64,000 nucleotides of DNA, taken from NCBI GenBank assembly GCA_916613615.1, contig OU744733.1, positions 32,155,939-32,219,938 on the forward strand, read 5' to 3'. Shown here piece by piece: positions 22,543 to 34,519 of the stretch. The notes beneath the pieces are model-generated. The model ran no database searches. It was given only the letters and a program-made list of their open reading frames with translations, and had not been told where the DNA came from. The DNA is from Steromphala cineraria. Taxonomy: Eukaryota; Mollusca; Gastropoda; Trochida; Trochidae. Position numbers and translations under genes: made by a program. Positions within the stretch are counted from its first letter, which is position 1; each line of letters starts with the position of its first letter.

Positions 22543-23306
22543 ATCTTAAACAGAAAATCGGTGATTCTACCATGTTCAGTGCTGGTAAAATATTTGTTTA
22601 CTAAAGTTCATTTTTGAAACAACGATAGAGTCTAAACTGTTGTACTAGAGAGAAAATAAGGTTTACACAATCTTACATTTGCAATACAAAAGAACGTTCA
22701 TCAATGATATTGATTGTTTTATTCAATTTAATTCCATTTGTTTTATTTTATTTACTCTTGAACAGAGTTCATTTTCCCTCTTGACATGCACATAAGGTAA
22801 AAGCACTTTTGTATTCTCATACACTGATACCAATCAGAGATATTGTGTCATTGCTTGAGTTGGACTTTAACTTTATAGCTCTGAAGGTGTATGTATGTAT
22901 AAAGCGACTCTTTTCAAATTTGATTTGTACAAACCCGAAAAATTCTGACAATATGGAATGCAATACTCTTTCCATGCCAACAAGATAACAAGAACTATAC
23001 AACTTCCGACGGCATTATTCACTCTACCAAGGAATCTAGACATTCAAAAAAGAAAACAATAACAAGTAATTGAAAGATGAACAGGACGAACTCAGCAAAT
23101 TATATACTCATGTTTGGGTACTGTTTTGAAAAATAATATTTCGAAATGTGTTCAGGACTATGTTATTAGAATGAAACTGGTTGTCACATTTCATTTGGAA
23201 CGAAATATTTTCTGAATTTACTATTGACACAACGTGCTTAAGTAAGCAATATTTCAAGTTGACATTTTAAACCAATAATATCAAACCATGTGAATGCCCA
23301 TTAACT
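22543..23306 (+). repeat. Array module g, copy 1
   Basis: Matches 36410-36615 plus 36971-37400 and part of 34520-34743. Landmarks: TTTTGTATTCTCATACACTG, GAGATATTGTGTCATTGCTT and GAAACTGGTTGTCACATTTC. Position 22821-22829 (ACACTGATA) is the empty version of a MITE target seen filled at 36616. Confidence 0.65.
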
Positions 23307-23310
23307 TTAA

Positions 23311-23424
23311 AGGGGCAGTAACACGTTTTAGAGTAAATATAAGTTGATATCAGAAAATGAAAATAAATGTCTCCAATTGAAAGACAATCTATTTAAACTA
23401 AATCAAACAGTAATGAATCAAATA
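23311..23424 (+). mobile_element. TTAA MITE, copy 3, left part
   Basis: TTAA at 23307-23310, then AGGGGCAGTAACACG and about 110 bases of family sequence, breaking off at an (AT)n run. The rest of the same MITE resumes at about 25612, after the Penelope-like element. Confidence 0.8.
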
Positions 23425-23485
23425 TAATATATATATATATATATAACACACAAATGTGCCATCTCTTCAAAAAGCTATATACAAT

Positions 23486-25062
23486 GTGAACATCCCAAAT
23501 ATCTAACATTAAGGCCAATAATTGCAGGCCCAAGCTGTGGTACTCACCGTTTGAGTAATTTCATAGATATTTTATTGAAACCATATCTTACGAAAGTAAA
23601 AAGTTATACCAGAGATACCATGGATTTCATTAACTTTCTACCTGAAACTATATCTGATGATATCAAACTAGTTACATTTGATGTTAAAAGTTTGTATTCC
23701 AATATTCCTCATGAATTGGGTCTCGAAGCAATAGAATACTGGCTTGATAAGCACCCAGAATTATTATCTGATAGATTTTCTAAGTCTTTTATTCTTGAAA
23801 GTGTACAATTTATTTTGACGAACAATGTTTTCTTCTTTAATGGTACACATTACAAACAAATAAAAGGTACAGCTATGGGTACAAAAATGGCGCCAACATA
23901 CGCAACCTTAGTACTAGGATATATGGAAAACAACTTAGTTACTAAGTTGCAGGAAAATTTGGGAAATCAAATCAGTAATTACTTTATTGAAAATTGGCGT
24001 CGGTACTTAGATGACTGCTTCATATTGTGGCCATTTTCAAATAACGATCTAGATACATTCCACAAGACATTGAATAGTATGAACGAACATATTGTATTTA
24101 CAGTGGAAAAAAGTGACACTGAACTTTCTTTCTTGGATACTGTTGTGAAAATATCAAATGGACGCTTAGAAACGGACTTATATTATAAGCCAACGGATAC
24201 TAAACAATACTTGGATCTTGTCATCCTTCACATACGAAGAGGAGTATCCCATACAACTTATCAAGACGTATTTGTATGATATGTTCAAATGAAGATACAA
24301 GAGATATCAGACTCAGGGAACTCAAAGTATTATTACAGAGACGAGGATACCCACCCTCTCTTGTCGAGGATGGAATCAATAAATCTTTATCCATCGATAG
24401 AAGAGAACTCTTAAAAGTACGAAAGAAAGAAAAACATCAAAATGTGGATATTGCTTATGTCTCAACTCATAACCCCCTCAATCCAGATTTGTTCCAGAGT
24501 ATAAAGCAAAATGTACCTATTCTAATGTGTGATGAAAAAATGTGCCGAATTGTTGATAATGTAAATTTTATCAAGAGTAAACGCCAAAGTAAAAGTTTAA
24601 AACAATGTTTAACTAGAGCAAGATTTGACATAAGCAGTACACCAAAAGAATGTAGAGTTACTAAATGTAACAGAGGTAACTGTGGAACATGTCCATATAT
24701 ACTTGAGAATTCAAGTATAAAATTCATTAACAGAAGTGAGAGATTTTATGTGCGCTTTGATATTGACTGTGCCGCTAAATACAGTGTACATCATTTATGT
24801 TTTTATATGCCAAGGATGTTGTGCTGAATATATAGGACAGACTGAGTGCCTGAGAGACAGGGTCCGTGTTCATAAACAGCAAATACAATGTCCTGAGACA
24901 CGCTGTATACCACTGAGTGCTCACTTGGATACATGTGCAAAAGACAAGGACATTAAATTCAAGATCTTTCCATTTTACAAAATGGACACAAATAATAGAA
25001 TAATGCGACAATTAAAAGAAGACTATTTCATTAAAATGTTAAAACCACAACTTAATGCTTAA
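23486..25062 (+). pseudogene. Penelope reverse transcriptase - GIY-YIG endonuclease polyprotein, frameshifted
   Basis: The frame is open from about 23486 (LTLRPIIAGPSCGTHRLSNF), upstream of the first in-frame start-like codon at 23551. It contains reverse transcriptase motifs A (FDVKSLYSNIP), B (GTAMGTKMAP) and C (YLDDCFILW, catalytic DD) and then TELSFLDTVV. A shift near 24222 moves to a second frame (HPSHTKRSIPYN, RRGYPPSLVEDGI, then the Cys cluster CRVTKCNRGNCGTCPYI). A second shift near 24780-24795 moves to the third (VYIIYVFICQGCCAEYIGQT, LRDRVRVHKQ, ending FIKMLKPQLNA). Domain order is that of EN-positive Penelope-like elements, which use the endonuclease and reverse transcriptase for targeted retrotransposition. 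The catalytic motifs look intact, but two frameshifts and the missing 5' part make it inactive. Confidence 0.93.
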
Positions 25063-25188
25063 TAGTAGCATCTTTTATTCTATCAAATTCTTATTGTGTC
25101 CATCTTACCGCTTGCCTGATTGTGACGTCATACCATTGTTATGTCAAATTCATTGTGACATCACAACGTCATAACTGTATTTTGTCAG

Positions 25189-25222
25189 ACTCCCTGATGA
25201 TACCATTGAAACATGTTGGAGT
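25189..25222 (+). ncRNA. Hammerhead-core-like motif in the Penelope 3' region
   Basis: CTGATGA (25194-25200) and GAAAC (25208-25212) are spaced as in a minimal hammerhead core and enclosed by the complementary pair ACTCC (25189-25193) and GGAGT (25218-25222). Hammerhead ribozymes are known in Penelope-like elements. Stem II would have to form in only seven bases and no convincing stem III/cleavage UH is visible, so this may be a decayed or false motif. Confidence 0.3.
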
Positions 25223-25297
25223 TTTGATTGGCTTCGTGTCATTTTTTATCTTTTCATTATGTAAAACTGTATACCAGTAAACTTTTCCAATTTTATC

Positions 25298-25328
<31 letters not shown>

Positions 25329-25330
25329 TG
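25298..25330. repeat. (TA)n microsatellite
   Basis: About 33 bases of TA/AT alternation in the Penelope 3' region. Confidence 0.9.
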
Positions 25331-25611
25331 TAGTATACAAGTCAATGTTTTCTACATTATCAAACTTTTCTATCACTACAGCTCTGTTTCATGCTGAGTG
25401 CATTTGTCAAGTGATAGGTTATGTCAGGTTTTGGCCACCTTTTGTTACATGTGTGCACTTGGGCTTGTTGGCGGATGGGCGCCCATTGGTTGCGTTTTGG
25501 CTATGTGTTTCTTTGTTTCTTGGGTTGCTGCGTTTCCGCACTCTTCCAAACTCCTACAAGGCTAAACAACACAAAACCACCTTGGTTTGTGCTATTTGTC
25601 TATATGATAAT

Positions 25612-25740
25612 ATATATACAGTTCAGCTATGCGATTTTTTTTTATTACACAATATGAATTTAAGGTGTTAACACAGTAATGGCCGCCGTTTGTTTATTTG
25701 TGAATATTTATAATTTGTTCTCAAAAATACATATCTTGAC
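25612..25740 (+). mobile_element. TTAA MITE, copy 3, right part
   Basis: Resumes family sequence (AATTTAAGGTGTTMACACA, AATGGCCGCC, then a diverged segment). The expected terminal GTGCTACTGCCCC is not recognisable, so the right end is decayed or lost. Confidence 0.6.
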
Positions 25741-26185
25741 ATATCATAGTAACGTCTAATATCACGTTTTATGTATTCTTGGGTAACCACAAATGATCAT
25801 ACAGCAGTAGAAAAGACACTTAACTCTCCCATTGAATTGAATTGGGAATCAGGAACATTCTTGCCAAACACAAAGAAAGTACTAAGTTAGAGAAACGTTG
25901 AGACACAAATTATTTTTGAGTTTCATTAAAAACTAGAATTTACGTCCTGGTAAATTAACTAATGTCCTTTTTGGCAGAACATTGTTTATCTGTTGTCGGG
26001 TAGTTCTGTATACTAGCAGGTTATGCGATAGTTTTCAATGACAGGAATATTCATTATGTCTAGTAAAATGACAGGTATACAATTATGTGTACTGAAAATA
26101 GTTTTAGTTGTTGTTAAGTAGTTATTTAACGGATATACTTTATTCAGATGTGATAGAAACCACAGTCAATATTTCTAATTGGCAT
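25741..26185. other. No gene recognised
   Basis: AT-rich flank with weak similarity to module g; nothing codes. Confidence 0.4.
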
Positions 26186-26194
26186 CCTGTTTAC

Positions 26195-26515
26195 CATTCT
26201 CTCCTCACAGAGGCAGATCAAGTCATGTTGATTTAGCCTCTGTTTTATTACGCCGAAATCCGTGGGTTCCGGCTGTTTCCCCTGGCGGGAAAAAAACCCG
26301 CATCACAATCCATTTGAATTTCTTTATCAAATTACAACGCTTCTCGCATGGAAAGGGTGGTTCATATCACAATGCTTTTGCCTTGATTCAGTAGCCAAAG
26401 CGATGATTTAAGAACAGCTTCGCTGATTGCATTTCCCATTCTATCCCACAAAGTCGGCGTAATAGAACAGAGGCTAAATCAACATGACTTGATCTGCCTC
26501 TGTGGGGAGAGAATG
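26195..26515. mobile_element. Mutator-type MITE, CATTCTCTCC family, copy 2
   Basis: A 321-bp element with ends CATTCTCTCCTCACAGAGGC and the complement TGGGGAGAGAATG. Exact 9-bp target duplication CCTGTTTAC at 26186-26194 and 26516-26524. Opposite orientation to copy 1. The reading frame at 26179-26394 is within it and is not a gene. Confidence 0.95.
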
Positions 26516-26857
26516 CCTGTTTACATGGAAAAGGGCTATGTCATCCAATGTTCTGTCTCCTAATTTGATGCAACTTACGAAATATCACGCATGGCATACA
26601 TACGACGCTATTGACATGGGCTTCACCTTTCTCTACACATTCAAGTGTTTCTTTATCACAATCCACTAAGCAGTATTGGTAAGCTGTAAACTAAACATGT
26701 TCTTTAAATTTATTAAACGTTAATGGTAATTAACAAGATACGATGACGTAACACAATTAATTACTAAATCAGTACCTTACATTTTATTGTACCAACAAGC
26801 GATGATATGTGTAAAGTGTCCGTTTGTTAGCTTAACTATATTATCCAACATCCTTAA

Positions 26858-27201
26858 AGGGGCAGTAGCACGTTTTTTGATAATTTTATATTTTAAAAAT
26901 TGCACTTATAATTGTAAGTAAATGCCTAATGTATTATATTGACAGTGTCAACAATCACAATCACCCATAGTCAGAGGACAAAGTATGCAGATTCACATAA
27001 AATCCATTGGCGGCCATTTTTGTGTGAACACCTTTAATTCATTTTTGTAATAAAAAGGAATCGCATGGCTGAACCTTACGTTATATATTTGAATTATTAC
27101 TGCTCCATTTAGTTTAAATACATTGTCTTTCATTTGGAACCATTTATTTTCATTTTCCTGACATCACCTTATATTCCCCCTTAAAACGTGCTACTGCCCC
27201 T
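26858..27201 (-). mobile_element. TTAA MITE, copy 4
   Basis: A 344-bp element between TTAA at 26854-26857 and 27202-27205, with the A-end on the left. It shares diagnostic variants (AAAAATTGCACTTATAATTG, ATTATATTGACAG) with the left arm of the fold-back copy at 33009-33294. Confidence 0.92.
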
Positions 27202-27205
27202 TTAA

Positions 27206-30002
27206 GCAGAGTATAATATACATGTATTGGTCATGTGGATGACTCTCAGGGAACTGGTTGAACCCAAAAGAGGACTGAACAACCAATAGTAACAGCATTG
27301 TATGATTGCAGAATTGTGACCCCCATATCAATCAATCTTACAGATATTCAGGGGAAAATACTACATGTTTTACTGTTGCACTCATTCTCCTAGCATCAAA
27401 GGAAATTTCAAATAATTAACAGCATTATTCTTATTGTCTCAAAGGAATTTTGCAATGATATTACAACGTTGTTCCTACTTGTCTCTGTATACATGTTGTA
27501 AATATTAAAAATGCTATTGCTAATTGTCTTTGAAAAAGTGTTGCAATGATTTTACAATGTATTTCTAAGAAAGGTAACATTTACAATGTCTCTCTGATGT
27601 ATACTATTGACATGCCACAGGGTCATGTCGTGCTAAGGATAATTACTGTCTGAAGAACATCCTCCTACATTGTGTCTCAAAAGAAAGATGACTTTATATT
27701 TACGTCTAAATGTCTCAGAGGACAGTCACATTGGTTGCACAAAAATAGATATCTTGAGTTGTATTGACTGTTAATTGTGTAACTCTGCTCTCATGAGTAA
27801 TCATGATGTGTCACAGGGTCATACATAGCCTAAGATAATTACTGTCTGAAGAGGTCTTCCTGATTAAAACATGACTTTAAATAGTTAACTATAGTTAAAT
27901 ATAGTAAGTGGTTTATAGTGGTCACAGATTAGTGTTCTAATGTAAGTAAGTGACAGTGCAGTGCATATATGCAAAATGGAACATCAAGATGCTTGTTGTC
28001 GGTTGACATTAAAAGTCTTAGATCAGTTATAATTGACCAATGCCTTTCTTACATATGATGCGCCTCTTAATGATGACGATTTTGTACCAGTTTCACATTA
28101 TTACGTCCCCAACAAAGCGTTTAGTCCCGTCCATGGTTCTGTAGTTTCTTGGTTTCGTTTTTCCGAAATGTTTTTTTTTCCGGGCCATATCTAAAAAAAC
28201 GTTCAATATTTTGCTACCAAACCTGGAACGTGGTTACATCTCTTGGTAGAGTGGTGCCTTTTGCTATTTTGGTGATTTTATTTTTCTGGTTCCCAAGGAA
28301 ACAATTTGAACTGAGTGCATAATTTGGGAAGAGTCAGTTTACGGGAAGTATCTCAAACACTGTTCAATATTTTTTGGCGAAAGCTCATATCTAATGGTGA
28401 AGTAGTGCCTTTTGCTATTTTGGTGCTTCTGATTTTTTTAAATATAGTGCATATTGGGTTTGGATATGCTCGCTAATATTTGGTTACTGCTTTTATCAAA
28501 TTGCATTAATGAGAGTTCTGCACACATTATTCAAGTAGATGTATAGATAAACTACTACAAAACACTAAGGAATATCAAACTGAAATAACAAAATAACCAA
28601 ACAACATGAATATTACTAGATCATAACAACAAGACTGAAAATATGTTAGATATTTTTATCACTATTGACTACAAAATGAAAATATCCTTCTTGTTTCAAG
28701 TACATGGTACGTGCTCGTAAGTATAAAACATTACTCTTTGGACTGTCAGACAATTGCTGTTTTATGACCAGTCATAAACTCTTTGCAGTAAAGTGACTCT
28801 TTCACGATGATAGAGCATTGAACGTTTAGTTTGAAGTGCGAGACCAGACCCGAATCTGTGTTTATCACTTGCAGTATTTACCTGCTACTAATTGATGGTG
28901 AAGAGATTGACTTAACAGATATGTTGGTACTTACAACAATAATACACGTGCATTACAATTCTCATATTTGGTGCAATCAACTGCTTTCAAACAACGACTG
29001 TTCTTCAGTCTAACAAATCATGGTTTAGTGATTGACTTAACAGATCTGGTATATAAAACTAACGATACAAACACACATTACCACTCTCATAATGTATTTG
29101 GTGCGATCAATTGCTTTCAAACAATAAACAAAGACATTTAGAAATTCAACATCTTATATAACTTGTTTATGGGGCTGATTGTCACGAAAATGATTGGATA
29201 AGGGATTTCAAAAGCATGATGATGAATAATTCATAGAAATGAATATAACTAGTTTCTGTTAAATTCACTACTCTAAACGATTTTTAAGTCATTAAAATTG
29301 CAACAGTTGTGTTATTTGATAAATTATACTCTAAAAATTGTCTGTTGACTTGCTAAGTGATAATTATAAAATATAGAACATGTACAGATATTATAAAGTA
29401 AAACTTTTGGCCTTAACCTTAGGTACCTTATAATTATTTGTTCATACGGAAACATAAAGAAGTGAAATTATATTAAGATAAGATTATATTGATAATAAAT
29501 CCTTCTTTTTAGCACATGTATTTGTATAACATAATCCATTATTTATTTACTCAAACTTAATATGTTTTTTATGTATGTTTTGTTTTGTATTCTATATAAT
29601 CATCTGAGAAAATGTTATGTCGAATTATTTCAAAATGTTAGTACAATAGTCATTTAATTAATGATTGATGTATACCGTAAGTGTTTATCTTTTCTCTGGG
29701 CTGAACATTATCATTGAATAATAAAGAATGATAAATTTCAGACAATGATAAATGTATATGATATTATTGTTTGTAATCAAAGTTGTCATTCATTTTTATT
29801 TGACCATGATTTATCTATTTCAAGCATTTGAAGATAGTGCTCTATTTATGTGCATGTTCTTGTCGAGAACTTATAAACTGTTGCTAATGCATTTACTCTC
29901 GTTGTTTTTGGCAATTTTCCAAATGTATATCATTATCAGCCATGCCATTATTTTAAGCCATGTGTATATAATGATAATAATACTAATTTTAACGCTTAGT
30001 AT
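27206..30002. repeat. Array modules d and e plus monomer remnants; no gene
   Basis: 27590-28040 is module d (compare 19830-20350) and 28465-28570 is module e (compare 20930-21080). Between them, 28170-28450 holds two diverged monomers that repeat GTGCCTTTTGCTATTTTGGTG about 140 bases apart. 28570-30002 is AT-rich; the 133-codon frame from 29752 is hydrophobic low-complexity sequence running into the SINE and is not called. Confidence 0.5.
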
Positions 30003-30304
30003 CCAGTCCAGGACTGCTCAACGGCGATACAATGGCTGTACAATGTATATTATTACCCTGAAGGAATTGTACTTTCGAGTACTAAGCGCCTCGGGCGATC
30101 ATATAGGTCCGTACTTTCCCCATGTTCAGGTGCCCATTTATACAGCTGGGTGAACTGAGTGCAATGTCGATGAAGTGCCTTGCCCAAGGACACAACACAG
30201 TGTTATGCCCAGGTTATAAATGTTTGGTGTCTCCACCGGGATTCGAGCCCGGGCCTTCGGCGTGACAGGCCAGCACGCTAACTACTACACCACCGTGCTC
30301 CATA
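30003..30304 (-). mobile_element. tRNA-derived SINE, copy 1
   Basis: Read on the minus strand from 30304: a tRNA-like head with A box (TGGTGTAGTAGTTAGCGTGC) and B box (GGGCTCGAATCCC), then a body containing CCTTGGGCAAGGCACTTCAT and CACCCAGCTGTATAAATGGG. The second copy at 34137-34474 has the same head and body in the same order. The core resembles a SINE body widespread in marine invertebrates; the superfamily name cannot be confirmed here. Transcribed by RNA polymerase III when active. Confidence 0.88.
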
Positions 30305-30500
30305 TAATGCTTGATGGGTAGTTATGATCAGTTCACATGCTAAAATAAACATGAAAATGGGAAGTAGGTTGAAATAAACTAGAATAACTGAAACCAAGTG
30401 GATCCTACTTGGAGGAGTGTGTAAAGAACCGGGATGGATACCGCACGGATCTGGGGCAAAAGTAGGTTTCAGTTGACATTGAAACCAGACTGCATCTTAA
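30305..30500. other. Flank of the TTAA element
   Basis: Contains GAAACCAAGTGGA, which also occurs after the element at 32685, so the element may have inserted into another repeat. TTAA at 30497-30500 is the left target copy. Confidence 0.4.
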
Positions 30501-32666
30501 GGACATACCCTACCCAGAAATAAAAATATTTAGATTTTTCTGAAAATAAGCATGTTTGTTCAACTGAATGTGCTGATTTCAAAAATCAAATAAAAAAAGG
30601 GGGTCACCGTGCTCGTTTTTGAGTAAAATCGATTTAAAAAATGTCATTTTTGTGAAAAAAGCCAAAAAATATCAAATTTTGTATTTGACCACAATTTTTG
30701 TGTAAGCATGAAATATAAAAAAATATTAATGCTTAAAGTGAGAAATGAAACAGTTGTACATGTTAAAAACAAAAATGTTTGATAAAAAAATCATTTTAAT
30801 AAATTTTTTCGGTTTTTTGTCACACGAAATCATATTTTTCACCCCAAAAAATGAATAGTTTTTCTTAATAAATAACTTTTCAAAATTTAGAATTTTTTTA
30901 AATACTCAATATATGAACTTGACAATATAAGAAACTGAAATTTGAAGAAAAAAATGGGGGTCACCGTCGAAAAAACGCGAACTTTTTCCTGTTGAAAATG
31001 AATATAGGGAGTAAAAAATTGCCTACTGCAGCCGGAGCGAGTCTAGAATGCCGTAGGCTTTCCTTTACAAGCAACAGTTTGTTGACGGCTTGTGCAATAT
31101 CGTTCAAAATTATATATTTTAATCTAAAAGACACACAAGTTAACCTCTAAATCTCTTTAACTTTCCACAAATTTATAAAAAAAAGACTAAAAAGAACAAC
31201 AAAGTATCCGGGGTATCATGCGACATTTAAAGTCAATGAGCAACGAATCAAGTGTGAACATTCGCATCATGGATTGCAATTTGCATTAAACATCACCCAC
31301 TGCAATGAGCATGCATGCCTTTCCATGTTCTTCACAAATCTATGAATTACCCGTTATATTCAAGTAATTTTCACTATCCAAATCTATCAAAGAAGCATTA
31401 TTTCATGAGCACTGCAGACAAATCTGCATACGGACGATCGACGACACATGTAAACTTCCGCTTAGACTGTATTTCGTCCTTGACTACATTTTCGTTTCTC
31501 TCATGTTTAGATCAACTTTGCAAAAATTACGGTGGATGTCAGTTTCATTCGTTAATAAAATGTTATTATCTTCTGAAAACTTTTGTTTGGAAACTTGGAA
31601 TAAAAACATCTTTGTCTTGATAAGATTGGATCCCGCAGCAAGTCTAGTTGACATCAAACGTAGGTGGTCAACCACATCGTGGTTCAATCAGGTCACACAC
31701 AAACTTCTACCTTCGAATAGACTATCGTCCAAAGAGTTTTTATGAGGCAAATATTCATAAAAATGGACTATATATATATGTGATAATTTAATCTACAGGT
31801 TGCATACTTTGACATGTTGTAAACTTTATATAATATATTATTTAATCAATGGATATATGTTTCTATATTTTTCTTAGCTTACCGGTAGATCTCAAGTTCC
31901 CAACAAAATAAATCAAAGAAGTCTATTTCAATTATATATTTTATTTCAGCAAAAACTTTTAATATTTATGTAGCCTTGTATAATTGAACTCAGTGCCATA
32001 TGCCATAATACATATCTATTCCTGAATATCAGCATGTTTCACATACCTTTAATTTTTTCACATGTATCCTTGTCATTAACTTTATTCACTTTTTTCCTTT
32101 AAATTTCTAAAATAAGACTACTTATAGGTCTTAGCCAAGTAGCCATGATAGGGATTCAATTCAAATTAACTGCTGACACTGTGGCACAATTAAAAAGATC
32201 ATGGACCATGTTGCAGATGGAAAGACTGTTACATCATGTGTTTCAAGTTCCAGGAAAGTGCACAATGGGCAGGAACAATCACACCACTGCTGCTGCATCA
32301 TAATCTGCAATAATAAAAACATAGGATAAAAACATATCAATCACACCTTTTTTTATTCTTTTTAAAAATATTTTTAACACAATAAATTAGTTTGATACAC
32401 TTATGACAGTATGTAATAAGAAGAGATACTGCAGTTACAAATATGATTTTGAAACATTTGCTTTTCCAAAATAAAGGTAAAAGGAAATAGAAACAGAAAA
32501 CATGTTCAAAATCTAAATTATCTTACAACTTACATAAATAATAGTTATCAGTATGCTTTGTATACGAGTTTGTAAATTTCAGCATTGTCGCTAATTTCTC
32601 ATCGTATCGATGTGCGATGCGCACGGTTCTGCGCAGTAACAACGTTTTGATGCGTAGGGTATGTCC
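30501..32666. mobile_element. 2.2-kb element with TTAA target duplication
   Basis: Ends GGACATACCCTAC (30501-30513) and complement GTAGGGTATGTCC (32654-32666), each bordered by TTAA (30497-30500 and 32667-32670). TTAA and 13-bp ends point to Kolobok- or piggyBac-like transposons. The interior is AT-rich with no recognisable transposase. A 67-codon minus-strand frame at 31484-31687 lies in its middle but matches nothing I know. GGGGTCACCGT occurs twice (30600 and 30958). Probably a non-autonomous derivative. Confidence 0.8.
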
Positions 32667-32670
32667 TTAA

Positions 32671-33004
32671 GAAACCTATCTGGAAACCAAGTGGAAATGG
32701 TGGTTTTCATTTCGATCATTTTGGTTTCAGTACTCCGGAAACCAAGTCATTTTTGTTGCGACAGTATTTGCCAGAATATTGATGACTTACCACTGTTTAC
32801 TTTCCTTGCGTACTGAATGAAATAAAGAAAATTGTCTTAGCTCATAATTTTTGGACAGTCAGCAAGGCCAAAGTTCATAGATCACATTAAGGAAAGAAAA
32901 TACATTCCTTTTTTCATAAGCAAAAGCCCGATCTTTTATGACAAAATTTCTGACAATGTCATTTTCATAACTTAATATCATCTTTATAAGTTTCCTCAAC
33001 TTCC
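32671..33004. other. No feature recognised
   Basis: AT-rich DNA between the 2.2-kb element and MITE copy 5. Confidence 0.45.
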
Positions 33005-33008
33005 TTAA

Positions 33009-33294
33009 AGGGGCAGTAGCACGTTTTTTGATAATTTTATATTTTAAAAATTGCACTTATAATTGTAAGTAAATGCCTAATGTATTATATTGACAGTGTC
33101 AACAATCACATTACACAAGCCAATCACCCATAGTAAGAGGACAATGTATGAGGATTCACATAAAATCCATTGGTGGCCATTTTTTTGTGTAATGAGATTT
33201 TTGACGCTGTCAAAGTAATACATTTAGCATTAAGGTCCAATTATCAGTGAAAAATTGAAAATATAAAATTGTCAAAAAACGTGCTACTGCCCCT
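33009..33294. mobile_element. TTAA MITE, copy 5: fold-back derivative
   Basis: TTAA at 33005-33008 and 33295-33298. Unlike other copies, both ends are the A-end: the left runs ...TTTTTTGATAATTTTATATT and the right is its complement. The two halves join near 33190 at TGTGTAATGAG. The opposite (B) end is missing, so this 286-bp element is one large imperfect hairpin. Confidence 0.88.
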
Positions 33295-33298
33295 TTAA

Positions 33299-34136
33299 GT
33301 CATGAACGGTGTGAGAAAATGTCTTGTATCGGGCAATAAAATGTCTTGGGTCGTCATTGACAATAGTGAAGAAGAATACGTGACAAAAAAAAATTATTCA
33401 AAAACATGGGCGACTTTTTCATGAAAGAACCTTAGTATAAGTTGACACCAATTGTGAGTGCAGAGACAATTAAAATGTTTTCTCTTATGAACAACTTCCG
33501 TGGTACAGGAACTGTAAGTGCTGAGAATATCTTCCTTTGATGTTCAAACTGATCCTCCTACTCAATTCCGGATCCTGAATAAAGCAGGAAGTCATAAGTA
33601 TCACTGTCCATTCCAAAACAATATGCTCAGTATACTTGAGTTCAGATGCATAGAATGGTATCAATTCAATTAGGAAAATAAAACATTAACAGTAAATGCA
33701 AACGTAGGAATGTGATAGCAAAATGAGAAATAGGATAAAATATACTGTTTTATATTTGTGTTTTATTTTTGTCTTTCCGAACATTTGTAACAATAAATCA
33801 TTCAATACATGTTCAGTAAATAAATGTCACAACTCTTTTACTCACTGACTACACGTATATGAAAAGAAGGCTATCTATTTCATTAATTGACTGGACTCAC
33901 TAAGATGAAATCATTTCATTTTAACTTGTTATGTTTAGTAAATCTGTCATAATGTATTAGCAGCAGAGAGATATAAAAAGATAGAGATAAATTCTCGTAT
34001 TCCCCAAGTCGTTGATCGATAGATTTAAGTAAGTATAAGGCAAGCGAGTTTGATACCAATTTGTTCACGAGTTAAATAAAAATAGTCATTCTTGTTTGCA
34101 AATCGGTGGTTTGATCTGATAATACTAATAATAATA
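33299..34136. other. No gene recognised
   Basis: AT-rich, only chance frames, no clear array module. Confidence 0.45.
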
Positions 34137-34474
34137 ATGGATTTATATGGAGCATGGTACCTAACTCAACGGCGCAATAGTAATGAATTCTTTACGATTA
34201 ATATCTAGCGCATGCACTGCTCATTGGCTTTACATTACCACCCTGATGGAGCTGAACTTTCCAAGTCGCTACTAAGTGCTCCGCCGACCATATAGGTCCA
34301 TACGTCCCGTAATTGGCTGCCCAATTGTACAGCTGGGTGGACTGAGTGCAATGTTGATGAAGTGCCTTGCCCAAGGACACATCACAGTGTGTAGCCCAGG
34401 TCACAAATGAATGGGGTCTCCGCCTGGATTCTAACCCCGGGCCGGCACGCTAACCACTACACCACCGTACTCCA
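34137..34474 (-). mobile_element. tRNA-derived SINE, copy 2
   Basis: Same family and orientation as 30003-30304. The head near 34474 reads GTGGTGTAGTGGTTAGCGTG but carries a deletion between A and B boxes (the GGCCTTCGGCGTGACA segment of copy 1 is absent). The body has CTTGGGCAAGGCACTTCATC and CACCCAGCTGTACAATTGGG. Confidence 0.87.
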
Positions 34475-34519
34475 CGGCAAAAATCATATTAGATTAATAT
34501 TGTAGAAGTAAAAAGAACT

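Larger units (their letters stand above)
23425..25611 (+). mobile_element. Penelope-like retroelement inserted in a TTAA MITE
   Basis: Runs between an (AT)n run at about 23425-23445 and a second AT-rich junction near 25605. It contains a reverse transcriptase, a Cys-rich linker and a GIY-YIG endonuclease on the plus strand, then a 3' region with a (TA)n tract at 25298-25330. The MITE halves on both sides (23311-23424 and 25612-25740) fit one element, so this is a nested insertion. The 5' end is truncated: the reading frame opens inside the reverse transcriptase. Confidence 0.85.

Noticed and set aside
29752..30153. 133-codon hydrophobic frame that could be a membrane protein
   Set aside because: Its hydrophobicity comes from T-rich sequence, and its end lies inside a SINE.
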